The notes under the pieces: model-generated | Told to the model about the DNA's origin: nothing | What the model saw: the letters and a program-made list of their open reading frames with translations, nothing else | Databases searched by the model: none | Position numbers and translations under genes: made by a program | In this document: positions 53,352-62,233 of the stretch, piece by piece | Layout: each line of letters starts with the position of its first letter | How positions within the stretch are numbered: position 1 is the first letter of the stretch | Assembly (NCBI RefSeq): GCF_009674775.1 | Contig: NZ_WKKE01000030.1 | Span: forward strand, 1 to 62,517 | DNA: 62,517 nt | Source: Flavobacterium sp. LC2016-23 | GTDB taxonomy: Bacteria; Bacteroidota; Bacteroidia; Flavobacteriales; Flavobacteriaceae | Direction of reading: 5' to 3'

Positions 53352-54089
53352 ATGGAAAAACATACTGTATCAGTAGCATCGTTACCCTTAGATGATAATA
53401 CAATACCGAATAGTCATATCAGAAAAGCAGATTTGTTACCAGATCCCGGATCCCGATTAGATGCTATGGAAATGAAAGAAAAACCTCTCGGAGATTCCAG
53501 TATTCCCTTTAGAGATTTGACCAATGCTGCGACTAAGAGAGAAAGTATTGCACGACTGATTGACAAACTGGATGTTGAAACCAATCTTAGATATCAAAAA
53601 ACAATAGAAGACACGTATTGCAATGTCTACTCTTACGATTATTGTCATTTCTCTAAAGTATACCTGCCAACCGTTTGGTGGACACCCGAATCCCTGGAAA
53701 AAGTGTTGCAGGGACAGGAAGTAGAACCTGTTTTTGAGCAAACCGTAGATCGTATTTATTCCAGCGCCATACACGATTGGTTTCTGGAATGGGGAGTCAG
53801 TTTTGGCTGGGAAAGAATGCTTTCTGTAGATGAAATCCAAACTAAAGTAAATACCAACGGCGGCATTGGAATAATCTGTGCCAAAAGAAGACAAAGAGGA
53901 CTCTCCGGACATATTGTTCCTGTTGTTCCCGAAACAGATTTACATAAAGCGTACCGCGAAAATGGCGTAGTGGTGTATCCGCTGCAATCACAGGCAGGAA
54001 AGGTGAATTACAATTACTTTGCAGAAGTCAGAAAAGACTGGTGGACAGATGAATTATACTCCTCCTACGTGTTTTATTATCATGAATAA
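53352..54089 (+). CDS. Papain-like (NlpC/CHAP-type) amidase or peptidase
   Basis: The 245-aa protein has a disordered N-terminal 60 residues and then a papain-like pattern: nucleophile Cys90 in IEDTYCNVYSYDYCH, AIHDWFLEWGVSFGWERM, His187 in RGLSGHIVPVVPE, and a final VVVYPLQSQAGKVNYNYF segment. The order TYCN...W...GWxxx...GHI..V.P...QAGxxN is that of peptidoglycan amidase/peptidase domains found in lysins. There is no signal peptide, so it is either cytoplasmic or exported in another way. The amidoligase-like gene follows after 426 bases. Confidence 0.75.
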   Translation: MEKHTVSVASLPLDDNTIPNSHIRKADLLPDPGSRLDAMEMKEKPLGDSSIPFRDLTNAATKRESIARLIDKLDVETNLRYQKTIEDTYCNVYSYDYCHFSKVYLPTVWWTPESLEKVLQGQEVEPVFEQTVDRIYSSAIHDWFLEWGVSFGWERMLSVDEIQTKVNTNGGIGIICAKRRQRGLSGHIVPVVPETDLHKAYRENGVVVYPLQSQAGKVNYNYFAEVRKDWWTDELYSSYVFYYHE

Positions 54090-54515
54090 AAATACAATAA
54101 CCACAATTGTACAAACATTCAAAAATAAATATTGATTATCAACAAGTTAACTACTTGCAAATGCGATAATAAAAAACTACTTTTGCAACCTAGAAAAAAC
54201 AGGGACAGCAAAAGTGGTGTTTTGACGCTTCTCCAACCTAAATTATTGATTCAAAAGCAATTAACAACAACAGTAAATTTATACTCTTATTATAAATTTT
54301 TACTCCGTACTTGATCTTTCAGTCGATAAAAAGTGTAAAATTTCTAAATATAAATTCCTATATTTTTAAAAGTAAACGAAAACTTTTATAATGGAGGCAA
54401 CAACAGGCTTCATCCGTTACAGGCTTCCTGTCTCTGACCGGAACAAAACGGATTGGTATTCCTGAATAAAAATGACTTTAAAATTACTATAACTTAAAAA
54501 AGAAAGAACGTATAA
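54090..54515. other. Gap between amidase-like and amidoligase-like genes
   Basis: The gap has 426 AT-rich bases. A 24-codon frame (54391-54465, MEATTGFIRYRLPVSDRNKT, ending DWYS) lies 51 bases before the amidoligase-like gene but has no ribosome-binding site that I can see. No terminator or exact TAnnTTTG was found. Confidence 0.4.
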
Positions 54516-56057
54516 ATGAAAGACAATCAGACAAAAAAATATTATTGGGGAATAGGATTGGAAAACGAAACCTACATGCAATTTGAAGAATCCCTAATAG
54601 TTTCTGGTGAGTTTATACAAGAAAAAATTGGTTTTGAAAAATACAGTATCGACTACAGAAAATGTTACAAACCGGAAAGCTTAACGCCTATTTTGAAAAA
54701 AGCTTTTGTTCTGAACGAAAACTATAAAGTAAGCCGAATGATGAACAGTCATTCGCTGGAAAAACTCGATATCAATTACCAGCATAAAACATTATCGCCC
54801 ATAAAACCATTAATCGATACCGAAACGGGTGAGGCGATCGCACAACCCACAGAAAATCCTGACTATTTGGGGAAATCGATCATGGAACTTTTCCTTGAAG
54901 ATCAGCCGTACAACATTCAGAGTATGATTACCCAGAGAAACAAAACAATGGGTTCTGTACATTTTGATGGTGATTCTATTGAATTTGTGACCAAATATTT
55001 TGAAAACAGAACAATAGCGGATTCCTGCAAGGAACTAAAAGCAACTAAAAAATTGTTCCTGGATAAAATCAATGAATCGTCTGTGTTAAATGGAAAACTG
55101 AATTTTCCGGATTACAACAACGGACTGAATATGTTTATGACCAATCAGGAAAACCTGGTTTTATTCAATAACGGAACGTACCATTTTCATATTACTTTAC
55201 CTTCGTTAACAGAAGACAGCAGAATTGTCGATTATACGGAATTTGAAAAAACACATGCCAACGCCATCTATTTATTACAATGGTTTGAACCTTTTTTCAT
55301 AGCCACACTTGGAAGTCCGGACATTATGGGCGTGATCAGTGATAAATACAGTCTGGACAAAAAATTCACCCTGGGTTCTATGCGAAATGCTATGTCCCGT
55401 TATATAGGAGTCGGAACCTATAACAAAGCAATGCCAAAAGGTAAAATCCTGACCTATAATGTAGATGATTTTAGAAAATTACTAAAATTCGGAAAAGAAG
55501 AAAACATTTGGTGGCGCGATCAGATTGAAGCAGACATGGAATATGAAATGCTTTCGGAAGTGGGACTTGATTTTAATCAGGAAAAAATGTACCAGAGCGG
55601 TTTCGAATTCAGAAGTTTTGACGAGTTTCCGGCCGAATACCTAAATGATGTTCTTTTCTCGATTATTCTCATTTGTGAGCATTCCTTAAACCTGCCTGAT
55701 GTGCAGTGGGCACACGACAGCAAAGCATGGAATAATCTGGTTTTTAAAACCTTAAAAATGGGATATGCCACTGAAATTAATGAAGAGGAAAAGAAAGAAG
55801 TGCTGGATTTACTGCAAGTATTAAATCCATCAGAAGCGAATTACCAGACACTAAAAGCAGAGTTTGAAGCGATCACACTCTTAGATGAATTTTTCTTCAG
55901 GATTTTAGCTGTTTTACATGATAAATACAAAGACAATAATATTTGCCTGGATGCAATGTACGGACAAAAAACAAGTTCGCCACCAAAATGGGACAACTTC
56001 AATAAATACCAGACCGAAAGACATTTGCAGCAAATTGGTTCTTTCTCCGATAATTAA
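54516..56057 (+). CDS. Putative amidoligase / glutamine synthetase-GCS fold ligase
   Basis: The 513-aa protein has no close match that I recognise but shows the signatures of the glutamine synthetase/gamma-glutamylcysteine ligase fold. These are YWGIGLENETYMQFE (acidic first strand, Glu16/Glu18), TYHFHITLPS (His223, His225), a helix HANAIYLLQWFEPFFIATLGSPD, RYIGVGTYNKA, and QSGFEFRSFDEFPAE (Glu364, Arg366). Such ligases join carboxylates to amines with ATP. It lies downstream of a papain-like amidase gene, a partner class often linked to amidoligases. Fold assignment is moderate, substrate unknown. Confidence 0.6.
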   Translation: MKDNQTKKYYWGIGLENETYMQFEESLIVSGEFIQEKIGFEKYSIDYRKCYKPESLTPILKKAFVLNENYKVSRMMNSHSLEKLDINYQHKTLSPIKPLIDTETGEAIAQPTENPDYLGKSIMELFLEDQPYNIQSMITQRNKTMGSVHFDGDSIEFVTKYFENRTIADSCKELKATKKLFLDKINESSVLNGKLNFPDYNNGLNMFMTNQENLVLFNNGTYHFHITLPSLTEDSRIVDYTEFEKTHANAIYLLQWFEPFFIATLGSPDIMGVISDKYSLDKKFTLGSMRNAMSRYIGVGTYNKAMPKGKILTYNVDDFRKLLKFGKEENIWWRDQIEADMEYEMLSEVGLDFNQEKMYQSGFEFRSFDEFPAEYLNDVLFSIILICEHSLNLPDVQWAHDSKAWNNLVFKTLKMGYATEINEEEKKEVLDLLQVLNPSEANYQTLKAEFEAITLLDEFFFRILAVLHDKYKDNNICLDAMYGQKTSSPPKWDNFNKYQTERHLQQIGSFSDN

Positions 56058-56079
56058 AAATAATAGTACATCTCCATAT

Positions 56080-56114
56080 AAAACGGGACAAAGAAGCTTT
56101 TCTTTGTCCCGTTT
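56080..56114 (+). terminator. Rho-independent terminator
   Basis: AAAACGGGACAAAGA pairs with TCTTTGTCCCGTTTT after a short loop, 23 bases after the amidoligase-like gene. Confidence 0.9.
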
Positions 56115-56223
56115 TGTATTTATTAGATTTAAGATCAAACAGTAATATGGTATAAATTATCAAATGACAAAGTGCCAAATGTTAGCCAATTATCAAATAA
56201 CAGGATACTATAAATGACGTAAT

Positions 56224-56338
56224 TGTCAGCCTAAGCGAAGTCGAAGGCTTTGCAAAAAAAGGGCTTCGACTCCGCTCAGCCTGACACTGGTTTTAAATTA
56301 CATTCAACGAGCTAATTACCCAATTATCAAATTATCTA
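56224..56338. repeat. Palindromic repeat family 2, copy B
   Basis: The inverted pair GTCAGCCTAAGCGAAGTCGAAG and GGGCTTCGACTCCGCTCAGCCTGAC is split here by a short loop, then TTACATTCAACGAGCTAATTACCCAA. Read in reverse, it matches copy A (47418-47512), including the CGTT(G)...GTAATT flank. Confidence 0.8.
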
Positions 56339-56349
56339 ATTTCTAAATT

Positions 56350-56473
56350 GAAGGCTTTGTTGCAGGAAAAGGGCTTCGACTCCAATCAGCCTGACACTGT
56401 TTTTGAATTACACGCAACGAGCTAATTACCCAATTATCAAATTATCAAATTATCAAATTATCTAATTATCTAA
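56350..56473. repeat. Palindromic repeat family 2, copy C, with 8-bp tandem run
   Basis: A partial tandem duplicate of copy B (AAGGCTTTGTTGCAGG..GGGCTTCGACTCC..CAGCCTGACACTG), followed by (AAATTATC)n and (TAATTATC)n units that end at the stop codon of the PRISE-type gene. Confidence 0.75.
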
Positions 56474-57574
56474 TTAAGGAATTATTTTATCATTTCTTAA
56501 CTCAGTAAATAATTCAAAAAACGAATCTTTGGTATTTTTATAAGTTGTAAAACCTAGTTTTCTGCTTCGTGACATGTCTGTCATCACTTCTAAAGGCCTT
56601 CCCAAATCAAGATCCGTATGCCAGGCAGAAGCCAATTGGTTCAAATCTCCTTCTATTAATTGGTGTTCTTTTGTGATGTCCTTCCAGATAGCATTCTTTT
56701 CGTTTAGCACTCTTTCCAGTGGCTGTATAGTCCCGTTGTATCCTGCAGATTCAATTTGAAACCATTCCGCAATCTTTGGCCACAGCCATTTCCATCTAAA
56801 AACATCTCCATTGGTGATGTTAAAGGCTTCATTATGAACTTCTGTATTCGTCGCTGCCCAGATAATCTGATCCGCCAGCACTTTAGCATCCGTCACATCA
56901 GAGATACCGTTCCATTGTGCTTCCGAGCCCGGCCAGGTAAACGGCGTTCCTTCGCGTTTGCAAATACTGGCATAAACGGCTAATGTGGTTCCCATATTCA
57001 TGGCGTTTCCAATGGTTTTGCCAATCAGAGTGTGGGGTCGGTGTATGTTCCAGGTAAAACCATCTCTTGCAGCGGCTTCATATACTTCATCTTCCTGAGC
57101 ATAATAAAAATTAGGCAGATCCAATCTTGGCTGTTCCTCTCTTAATGGCGTTTGCGGTAAAGTTCCGCTTTTGGCATAAGCATCAAACGGTCCTAGATAA
57201 TGTTTTAAACCTGTTACTAACGAAACATGTTTTACGGATTTTTTAGGAGACAATACGTTCAGTAAATTTCGAATCATGGCACTATTGACCCTGATATTTT
57301 CCTCTTCCGTATCCTTTCGCATCCAGGTGGTGAAAAAAACATGTGTAGGTGCCACATCGCGTAAAGCAGCAGCCAGCGATTCCGTACGAAGCAAATCGGC
57401 AGCAATGGGGTGTAAACCTTTACTATCATTTTTCGGATTTCGGGAAAGTCCAAAGACAGTCCATCCCTGTTCCAGCAGTTTTGCGGCAAGATTGCTTCCC
57501 GCAATACCGGTTGCTCCTACTACTAAGGCTATATTTTCTGTATTTTCCTGTATGGCTAATTTTTGAGAATTCAT
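56474..57574 (-). CDS. PRISE-type short-chain reductase (progesterone 5-beta-reductase-like)
   Basis: The 366-aa enzyme (ATG 57574; the 11-residue upstream extension contains only a poor start) has an NADPH-binding VVGATGIAGSNLAAKLLEQGW and the PRISE motif NFYYAQED with catalytic Tyr, plus HVSLVTGLKHYLGPF. Such enzymes reduce activated enones, including monoterpenoid and steroid-like substrates. It is the apparent target of the adjacent Crp/Fnr regulator. Confidence 0.9.
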   Translation of the reverse strand: MNSQKLAIQENTENIALVVGATGIAGSNLAAKLLEQGWTVFGLSRNPKNDSKGLHPIAADLLRTESLAAALRDVAPTHVFFTTWMRKDTEEENIRVNSAMIRNLLNVLSPKKSVKHVSLVTGLKHYLGPFDAYAKSGTLPQTPLREEQPRLDLPNFYYAQEDEVYEAAARDGFTWNIHRPHTLIGKTIGNAMNMGTTLAVYASICKREGTPFTWPGSEAQWNGISDVTDAKVLADQIIWAATNTEVHNEAFNITNGDVFRWKWLWPKIAEWFQIESAGYNGTIQPLERVLNEKNAIWKDITKEHQLIEGDLNQLASAWHTDLDLGRPLEVMTDMSRSRKLGFTTYKNTKDSFFELFTELRNDKIIP

Positions 57575-57592
57575 AAGTACTTTATTTTTTTT

Positions 57593-57660
57593 CAAAAGTA
57601 CTCCCAAAACAGGCTTCGAAAAGATGACCTAAAGCAAGAAATTCGCTTGATCTAAATCAA
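57593..57660 (-). promoter_or_regulatory. Fnr-type site and promoter of the PRISE-type gene
   Basis: On the minus strand the -7 element TACTTTTG is at 57600-57593. TTGAT-CTAA-ATCAA (57647-57660), an exact Fnr-consensus palindrome, is centred 53.5 bases upstream of it, the same distance as at the DJ-1-like gene. It abuts the stop of the Crp/Fnr gene. Confidence 0.75.
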
Positions 57661-58245
57661 TTATTTCTGACGTGAAATGATATTTTTTTTAAGACGACTC
57701 AGCGTTTCAGGCGAAAGTCCAAGATAGGAAGCCCATAAATTTTGAGGTATTCGTTTGATCAGATCAGGATTGTTTTCTAAAATATGCCTGTATTTTTCTT
57801 CTGCGGTGTGCGTATGCGAACTTATTAACCTTCTTTCTTTTGTAATCAGGCTATTTTGAAAAAGCAAACGAAAATACCGGTCCATTACAGGAACTTGCAG
57901 TGTTAAGTTTTCAAAATCTTCACGGGTAATCAGCAGAACCTCCGAATCCTCCATGGCATCAATACTGTAAAAGGAAATGCCTCCGCTAAAAAAACTGCTC
58001 ATGTCCGACGTCCACCAGCCTTCCGGCGAAAACTGATTGATATGTTCATTGCCCTTATCATCAACATGATAAGCCTTCAAAAGTCCTTTGGAAACAAAGG
58101 TAAGATAATGACAAACATGTCCTTCCACCACTACAAACTGTTTTTTCTTCAGTTTCTTAGGGGTGAAAAAAGTTTGTATTACTTCCTTTTCCGCCTTCGT
58201 CAAGCGGACTTTTTCTTCAATATGTCTGAAAATTATATCGTACAT
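57661..58245 (-). CDS. Crp/Fnr-family transcriptional regulator
   Basis: This 194-aa protein has a beta-roll effector domain (KKKQFVVVEGHVCHYLTFVSKGLLKAYHVDDKGN, WWTSDMSSFFSGG) and a C-terminal HTH (LWASYLGLSPETLSRLKKN). It resembles the regulator at 32886 in size and layout (WW.SD..., YLG.S.ETLSRL), so they are paralogues. No Fe-S Cys cluster is seen. Its own downstream DNA carries the Fnr-type site for the reductase gene. Confidence 0.92.
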   Translation of the reverse strand: MYDIIFRHIEEKVRLTKAEKEVIQTFFTPKKLKKKQFVVVEGHVCHYLTFVSKGLLKAYHVDDKGNEHINQFSPEGWWTSDMSSFFSGGISFYSIDAMEDSEVLLITREDFENLTLQVPVMDRYFRLLFQNSLITKERRLISSHTHTAEEKYRHILENNPDLIKRIPQNLWASYLGLSPETLSRLKKNIISRQK

Positions 58246-58485
58246 TTTGATCTCTTACTTTATGAATTTTGAACGATAACAAATGTATGCTATTTATTTT
58301 TTAACTTTCGTGATCCGGAAAACAGACTTATAAAAAACGTGATCCGGAAACCATTTTAAAATTGGCCATGATTCTCCATTTTACGACACTATAAAAAACA
58401 CGTATTTATACTTTAAACGGAAAGCTGCAAATGGATTAATTTTGGTTCATCCTAAAATTGATCCTAATCTTAAACCTCGCCAACT

Positions 58486-59406
58486 ATGCCCTGGACTATC
58501 CTTGAAAAACTCTGGAAACGTACTGTACAACCCATCAGCATTTCGGCTGCAGCGGACACGCAAACCTGGGATGAAGAAATTAAAACCTTATACCAATTGG
58601 GTATTAGTATGGAAGATACGCTCCAATTTTTATATTTTGAAAAACCTGATTTTGAAACCTTTAAAACCTGGATTACTGCTAAAAAGAAAAACGAAAACAA
58701 TCTGTCTGAAGATTCGAAAGATGAAGTGCTCTCTGAACAGGATCTGGAGTTCTGGAATGAAAATGGCTATGTTATTATAAAAAATGCTATTTCAAAAGGG
58801 GATTGCGAAGATACCCAGCAGGCGATCTGGGATTTCCTGAAAATGGACCCGGACAAAAAGGAAACCTGGTACAACCGACATGAAAATCAAAAAGGATTAA
58901 TGCTTAATTTTTCAGACCATGAAACCTTAAACAGAAACCGGTTTTCTGCAAGGATCAAAAAAGCATACGAACAGCTTTATGGTACAACCCAAATCTATAA
59001 AACCATTGACAAAGTAAGTTTTAATCCGCCTGAAACGAATGATTTCACTTTTTTAGGAAGTCCGCTGCATTGGGACACGAGTTTAAAACAGCCCATTCCG
59101 TTTGGGCTTCAGGGGCTACTTTATCTCACTGATTGCGGCATTGACGATGGCGCTTTTCATTGCGTTCCGGGGTTTCATAACCAAATAAGGGAATGGCTTG
59201 AAAGCCTGGCTCCAAATGAAAATCCAAGAGAAAAAGCGATTCAGAACCTTCAGCCAAAACCGATCATTGGGAATGCCGGCGATTTCATTATCTGGAACAA
59301 TACCTTACCCCATTGTGCTTCTCCGAACAGGGGAAAAAGCCCCAGAATGGTTCAGTATCTTACCTATTTTCCGGAGGGTTATGACACTTCCGGGGAATGG
59401 ATTTAA
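58486..59406 (+). CDS. Phytanoyl-CoA dioxygenase (PhyH) family protein
   Basis: A 306-aa Fe(II)/2-oxoglutarate-type enzyme. The iron site is HWDTS (His-x-Asp, about residue 197) and the distal His of TLPHCASPNRG, with the 2-oxoglutarate Arg in KSPRMVQYLTYFP. The N-terminal 90 residues form a helical extension. It is cytoplasmic and has an unknown substrate. Confidence 0.88.
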   Translation: MPWTILEKLWKRTVQPISISAAADTQTWDEEIKTLYQLGISMEDTLQFLYFEKPDFETFKTWITAKKKNENNLSEDSKDEVLSEQDLEFWNENGYVIIKNAISKGDCEDTQQAIWDFLKMDPDKKETWYNRHENQKGLMLNFSDHETLNRNRFSARIKKAYEQLYGTTQIYKTIDKVSFNPPETNDFTFLGSPLHWDTSLKQPIPFGLQGLLYLTDCGIDDGAFHCVPGFHNQIREWLESLAPNENPREKAIQNLQPKPIIGNAGDFIIWNNTLPHCASPNRGKSPRMVQYLTYFPEGYDTSGEWI

Positions 59407-59662
59407 TTTTTAGGGTATAATCTTAATTTATAAAAAAACATAGTATCAGCTTCTTCTACTAACTATATCTGTTTTGTCAGCTGATAATCTAAGAGGCATC
59501 TGCCTATAGTAACACCTGCTAAGTTGTATTTTTTGTTACAATTTAGAACAACATCCTCCATACATCTTAATACAATCTGTGCTACTTTTGCAAATACGAT
59601 TTTCAACTTCTTAAGAATCAAAGGAAAACCAACCGATAAAACTACCCCTAACTTAGTTCCGG

Positions 59663-61045
59663 ATGAAAAAGATGCAATATGCCATAGTAGATATCGAAAC
59701 CACGGGCGGTAATGCCAGTGGCAGCCGGATTACGGAAATTGCCATTATTATTCACGACGGTACAACTGTTATTGACCGGTATGAAACACTCGTAAATCCG
59801 CAAAAAGACATACCGCTTCCGATTTTTGCCTTAACCGGTATTAACAACGAAATGGTACAGCATGCTCCTATCTTCGATGATATTGCCGAAAAAATACTGG
59901 AGCTCCTGACCGATCGCGTCTTCGTGGCTCATAATGTGAACTTCGACTATTCCTTTGTACGCCATGAGATAGAAAAGGCGGGTTTTAAATGGACTGCCAG
60001 AAAGCTTTGCACCGTTCGTGCTACCAGAAAGATCAAACCGGGTCTAAGTTCGTATAGCCTGGGTAATCTTTGTAACGCTTTGGAAATTCCCGTCAAAGAC
60101 AGACACCGCGCCGGTGGAGATGCAGACGCAACAGTAATCTTATTTGAACGGCTATTGGAATGGGATACTGAAGGCGTGATTTCAAAAATGATCAAGAATA
60201 CGGCGCAGGACCAGCGTTTGCCTCCCAACCTGCCGCCACAGGATTTCGAACAGTTACCGGAAAAACCAGGCGTGTATTACTTCTACAATCAGCTTAAAAA
60301 AGTAATTTACGTCGGAAAGGCTATTAACATCAAAAAACGGGTGGCTTCCCATTTTAGTGGTCATAATATCAATCCGCAAAGACAGAACTTCCTGCGGGAC
60401 ATTCACAGTATTTCGTTTGAGGTCTGTGCCACCGAACTGATGGCACTACTTTTAGAATGCACCGAAATCAAAAAGCTCTGGCCGGCCTACAACAGGGCCT
60501 TAAAACGTTTTGAAGCAAAATACGGCCTCTATCAATATGAAGCCCGCAATGGCTACCGGTATCTGGCAATAGGAAAAATGGGGAAATTTCAGGACAGTAT
60601 TGAAGTTTTCAACAGCGAATTTGCTGCCATCAACCTATTACGCTCCCTCTCCGAACAATTCGATATTGACTATCGATTTTGTAAATATTCAAAGCCGGAA
60701 CTCGGAGAATTTCTACCTCAAAAAGATCTTTCCGATTTACCTGATGCAGCGTCCCACAACTCCAAAATCGAAACCGCCATCGACTTTTTCCGAAACAGCC
60801 GATCGACGTTCGCCATTATCGACAAAGGCAGAACTGCTGAGGAACGCAGTTGTATCTGGGTCGAAAAAGGTCATTTCTACGGCATGGGCTACATCACTTC
60901 AGATGTCGCCATTACAGAGCCTTCGCAGATAAAAGATTTCGTTACGCCTTACGCCAGCAATCAATACATAATGCAGCTGATTGATACTTATGCGAAGAAA
61001 TATCCGCGTAAGGTGTTTTTCAATAAAAATGGCTGGGTTGAATAG
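59663..61045 (+). CDS. DEDDh exonuclease fused to GIY-YIG nuclease domain
   Basis: The 460-aa protein has an N-terminal epsilon-like exonuclease domain (about 1-165: VDIETTGG, HNVNFDYSFV, HRAGGDAD) and a GIY-YIG domain (about 195-275: KPGVYYFYNQLKKVIYVGKAINIKKRV, with Glu in the later helix), then an accessory domain of about 180 residues. This fusion is widespread in Bacteroidota and akin to Cho/UvrC-like repair nucleases. Start ATG 59663 is used; ATG 59672 is an alternative. Confidence 0.92.
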   Translation: MKKMQYAIVDIETTGGNASGSRITEIAIIIHDGTTVIDRYETLVNPQKDIPLPIFALTGINNEMVQHAPIFDDIAEKILELLTDRVFVAHNVNFDYSFVRHEIEKAGFKWTARKLCTVRATRKIKPGLSSYSLGNLCNALEIPVKDRHRAGGDADATVILFERLLEWDTEGVISKMIKNTAQDQRLPPNLPPQDFEQLPEKPGVYYFYNQLKKVIYVGKAINIKKRVASHFSGHNINPQRQNFLRDIHSISFEVCATELMALLLECTEIKKLWPAYNRALKRFEAKYGLYQYEARNGYRYLAIGKMGKFQDSIEVFNSEFAAINLLRSLSEQFDIDYRFCKYSKPELGEFLPQKDLSDLPDAASHNSKIETAIDFFRNSRSTFAIIDKGRTAEERSCIWVEKGHFYGMGYITSDVAITEPSQIKDFVTPYASNQYIMQLIDTYAKKYPRKVFFNKNGWVE

Positions 61046-61129
61046 TTGGGATGAAACACCAATTGGATTAAGTATAAATATGTAAACTTTTTTCAGGACG
61101 AGACAGGGGATGAAACACTAATCCATTAT

Positions 61130-61414
61130 CTAATTATAAACACATTTTAACAAATAGAAAATCACAATCAATATGTTAGTAGACATTATGAAATAATTGA
61201 ATATTTTTATATATTCTAGTTTGCAAAACTTATGCAAAAAAATCATAAATGCTGGAATTAAGAAAACACAATAATAATAAATACAATCATTAAACAATCC
61301 GTTTTCTCTAAACCATACTGGACTTTTGAACCTCATATAAGTTCTTGTTGAGAGAACTAAAAAAAGACTGATAATCATAATTAAATATGATTTTTTATTT
61401 TTACCAAATACCAT
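61130..61414 (-). CDS. Small membrane protein of unknown function
   Basis: The 94-aa product has three hydrophobic segments (about 9-24 LIMIISLFLVLSTRTY, 44-60 IYYYCVFLIPAFMIFL, 73-90 YFIMSTNILIVIFYLLKC) and a basic N-terminus. No family was recognised. It lies just left of the large direct repeat at 61464 and could belong to the same cassette-like region. Confidence 0.5.
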   Translation of the reverse strand: MVFGKNKKSYLIMIISLFLVLSTRTYMRFKSPVWFRENGLFNDCIYYYCVFLIPAFMIFLHKFCKLEYIKIFNYFIMSTNILIVIFYLLKCVYN

Positions 61415-61463
61415 CTTCTAAAATTTTACCTGTGTAATTATCAAATATTTTATAGAAATTAAT

Positions 61464-61733
61464 CTGCTCCCTGAATTCTTCATAAACGCTGCTCAAATAT
61501 CTCTGACTTTGTGCAATTTAAAAACAAAAGCGCCATAAAATATCAGACTTTCATCCAAATATAAATTAAAAACAGATTGCAATTTCCATGGCTTCAATAA
61601 TATTGTACAAGAAATTGTTTTAAGACTAATTCTAAAAAAATAAGGAGACTTTTAACAGGTTTACAATTTATAAGAATAAAAAATTGCGCAAAGTCAGAGA
61701 CATTTGCGCAGCTTTTCATAAGGAACACTTCGG
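61464..61733. repeat. Large direct repeat, copy 1 (about 270 bp)
   Basis: It starts CTGCTCCCTGAATTC, ends AAGGAACACTTCGG and matches 62234-62517 almost throughout; roughly its last 90 bases are identical. Its two ends are inverted repeats of each other (TCTCTGACTTTGTGCAATTT at the left, AATTGCGCAAAGTCAGAGAC at the right), as in MITE-like or recombination elements. The interval 61415-61463 shows nothing else. Confidence 0.9.
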
Positions 61734-61849
61734 AGAGCGGGGGAAATGGTGGTAAAGGATATGAACTAACAGACAAACAATTAAAGTTAAAATTATCAAC
61801 ATCAGGTGAAATAATTCGTACACATCTAAAAGATTATTTACAGAAACAA

Positions 61850-62209
61850 TTGAAAGACCTAAAATTGACAAAAATGAACTTTTCAAATTTAGAAAAACAT
61901 ATTTCTTTCCTCGCTGCAAAAGATGAAAATGAAAGAAATAGAGAAAAACTAAATGCAAATTTAATAGACGTAATTTGTGAAGTCTGTAATAATTATGTTT
62001 TAAATGAGGTGGAAATAAAGACAATATTCACGTATATTATGACTGTTATTGGTAAATTTACAGTAAATTACGTAACACGAAACGTTGAGAATAAAAGTAA
62101 AGAAGAAAATAGTATAGGTAATGAATTTAATTTACAAAGATGGCTTAAATTCAGTGATGAATTCATAACCGAACATGAATTGACTGATTTTAGAGGAAAT
62201 AGACTATAA
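61850..62209 (+). CDS. Hypothetical protein between direct repeats
   Basis: The 119-aa product (TTG at 61850; ATG 61874 would give MNFSNLEKHISFL) is hydrophilic and helical: NLEKHISFLAAKDENERNRE, IDVICEVCNNYVLNEVEIKT, LQRWLKFSDEFITEHEL. The reading frame stays open leftwards to about 61600, through the whole right half of repeat copy 1, without an ATG, so a longer non-ATG product is possible. No family was recognised. Confidence 0.5.
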   Translation: MKDLKLTKMNFSNLEKHISFLAAKDENERNREKLNANLIDVICEVCNNYVLNEVEIKTIFTYIMTVIGKFTVNYVTRNVENKSKEENSIGNEFNLQRWLKFSDEFITEHELTDFRGNRL

Positions 62210-62233
62210 ATAAAAATACGCTAACACAGCTCC

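Noticed and set aside
54391..54465. 24-codon frame before the amidoligase-like gene, considered as a precursor peptide
   Set aside because: Too short, no ribosome-binding site seen and no repeat or motif to support a substrate role.
61594..61776. Minus-strand frame MKSCANVSDFAQFF within the direct repeat
   Set aside because: It partly recurs in both repeat copies, but later codons diverge by a frame change; it is likely a consequence of the repeat sequence.
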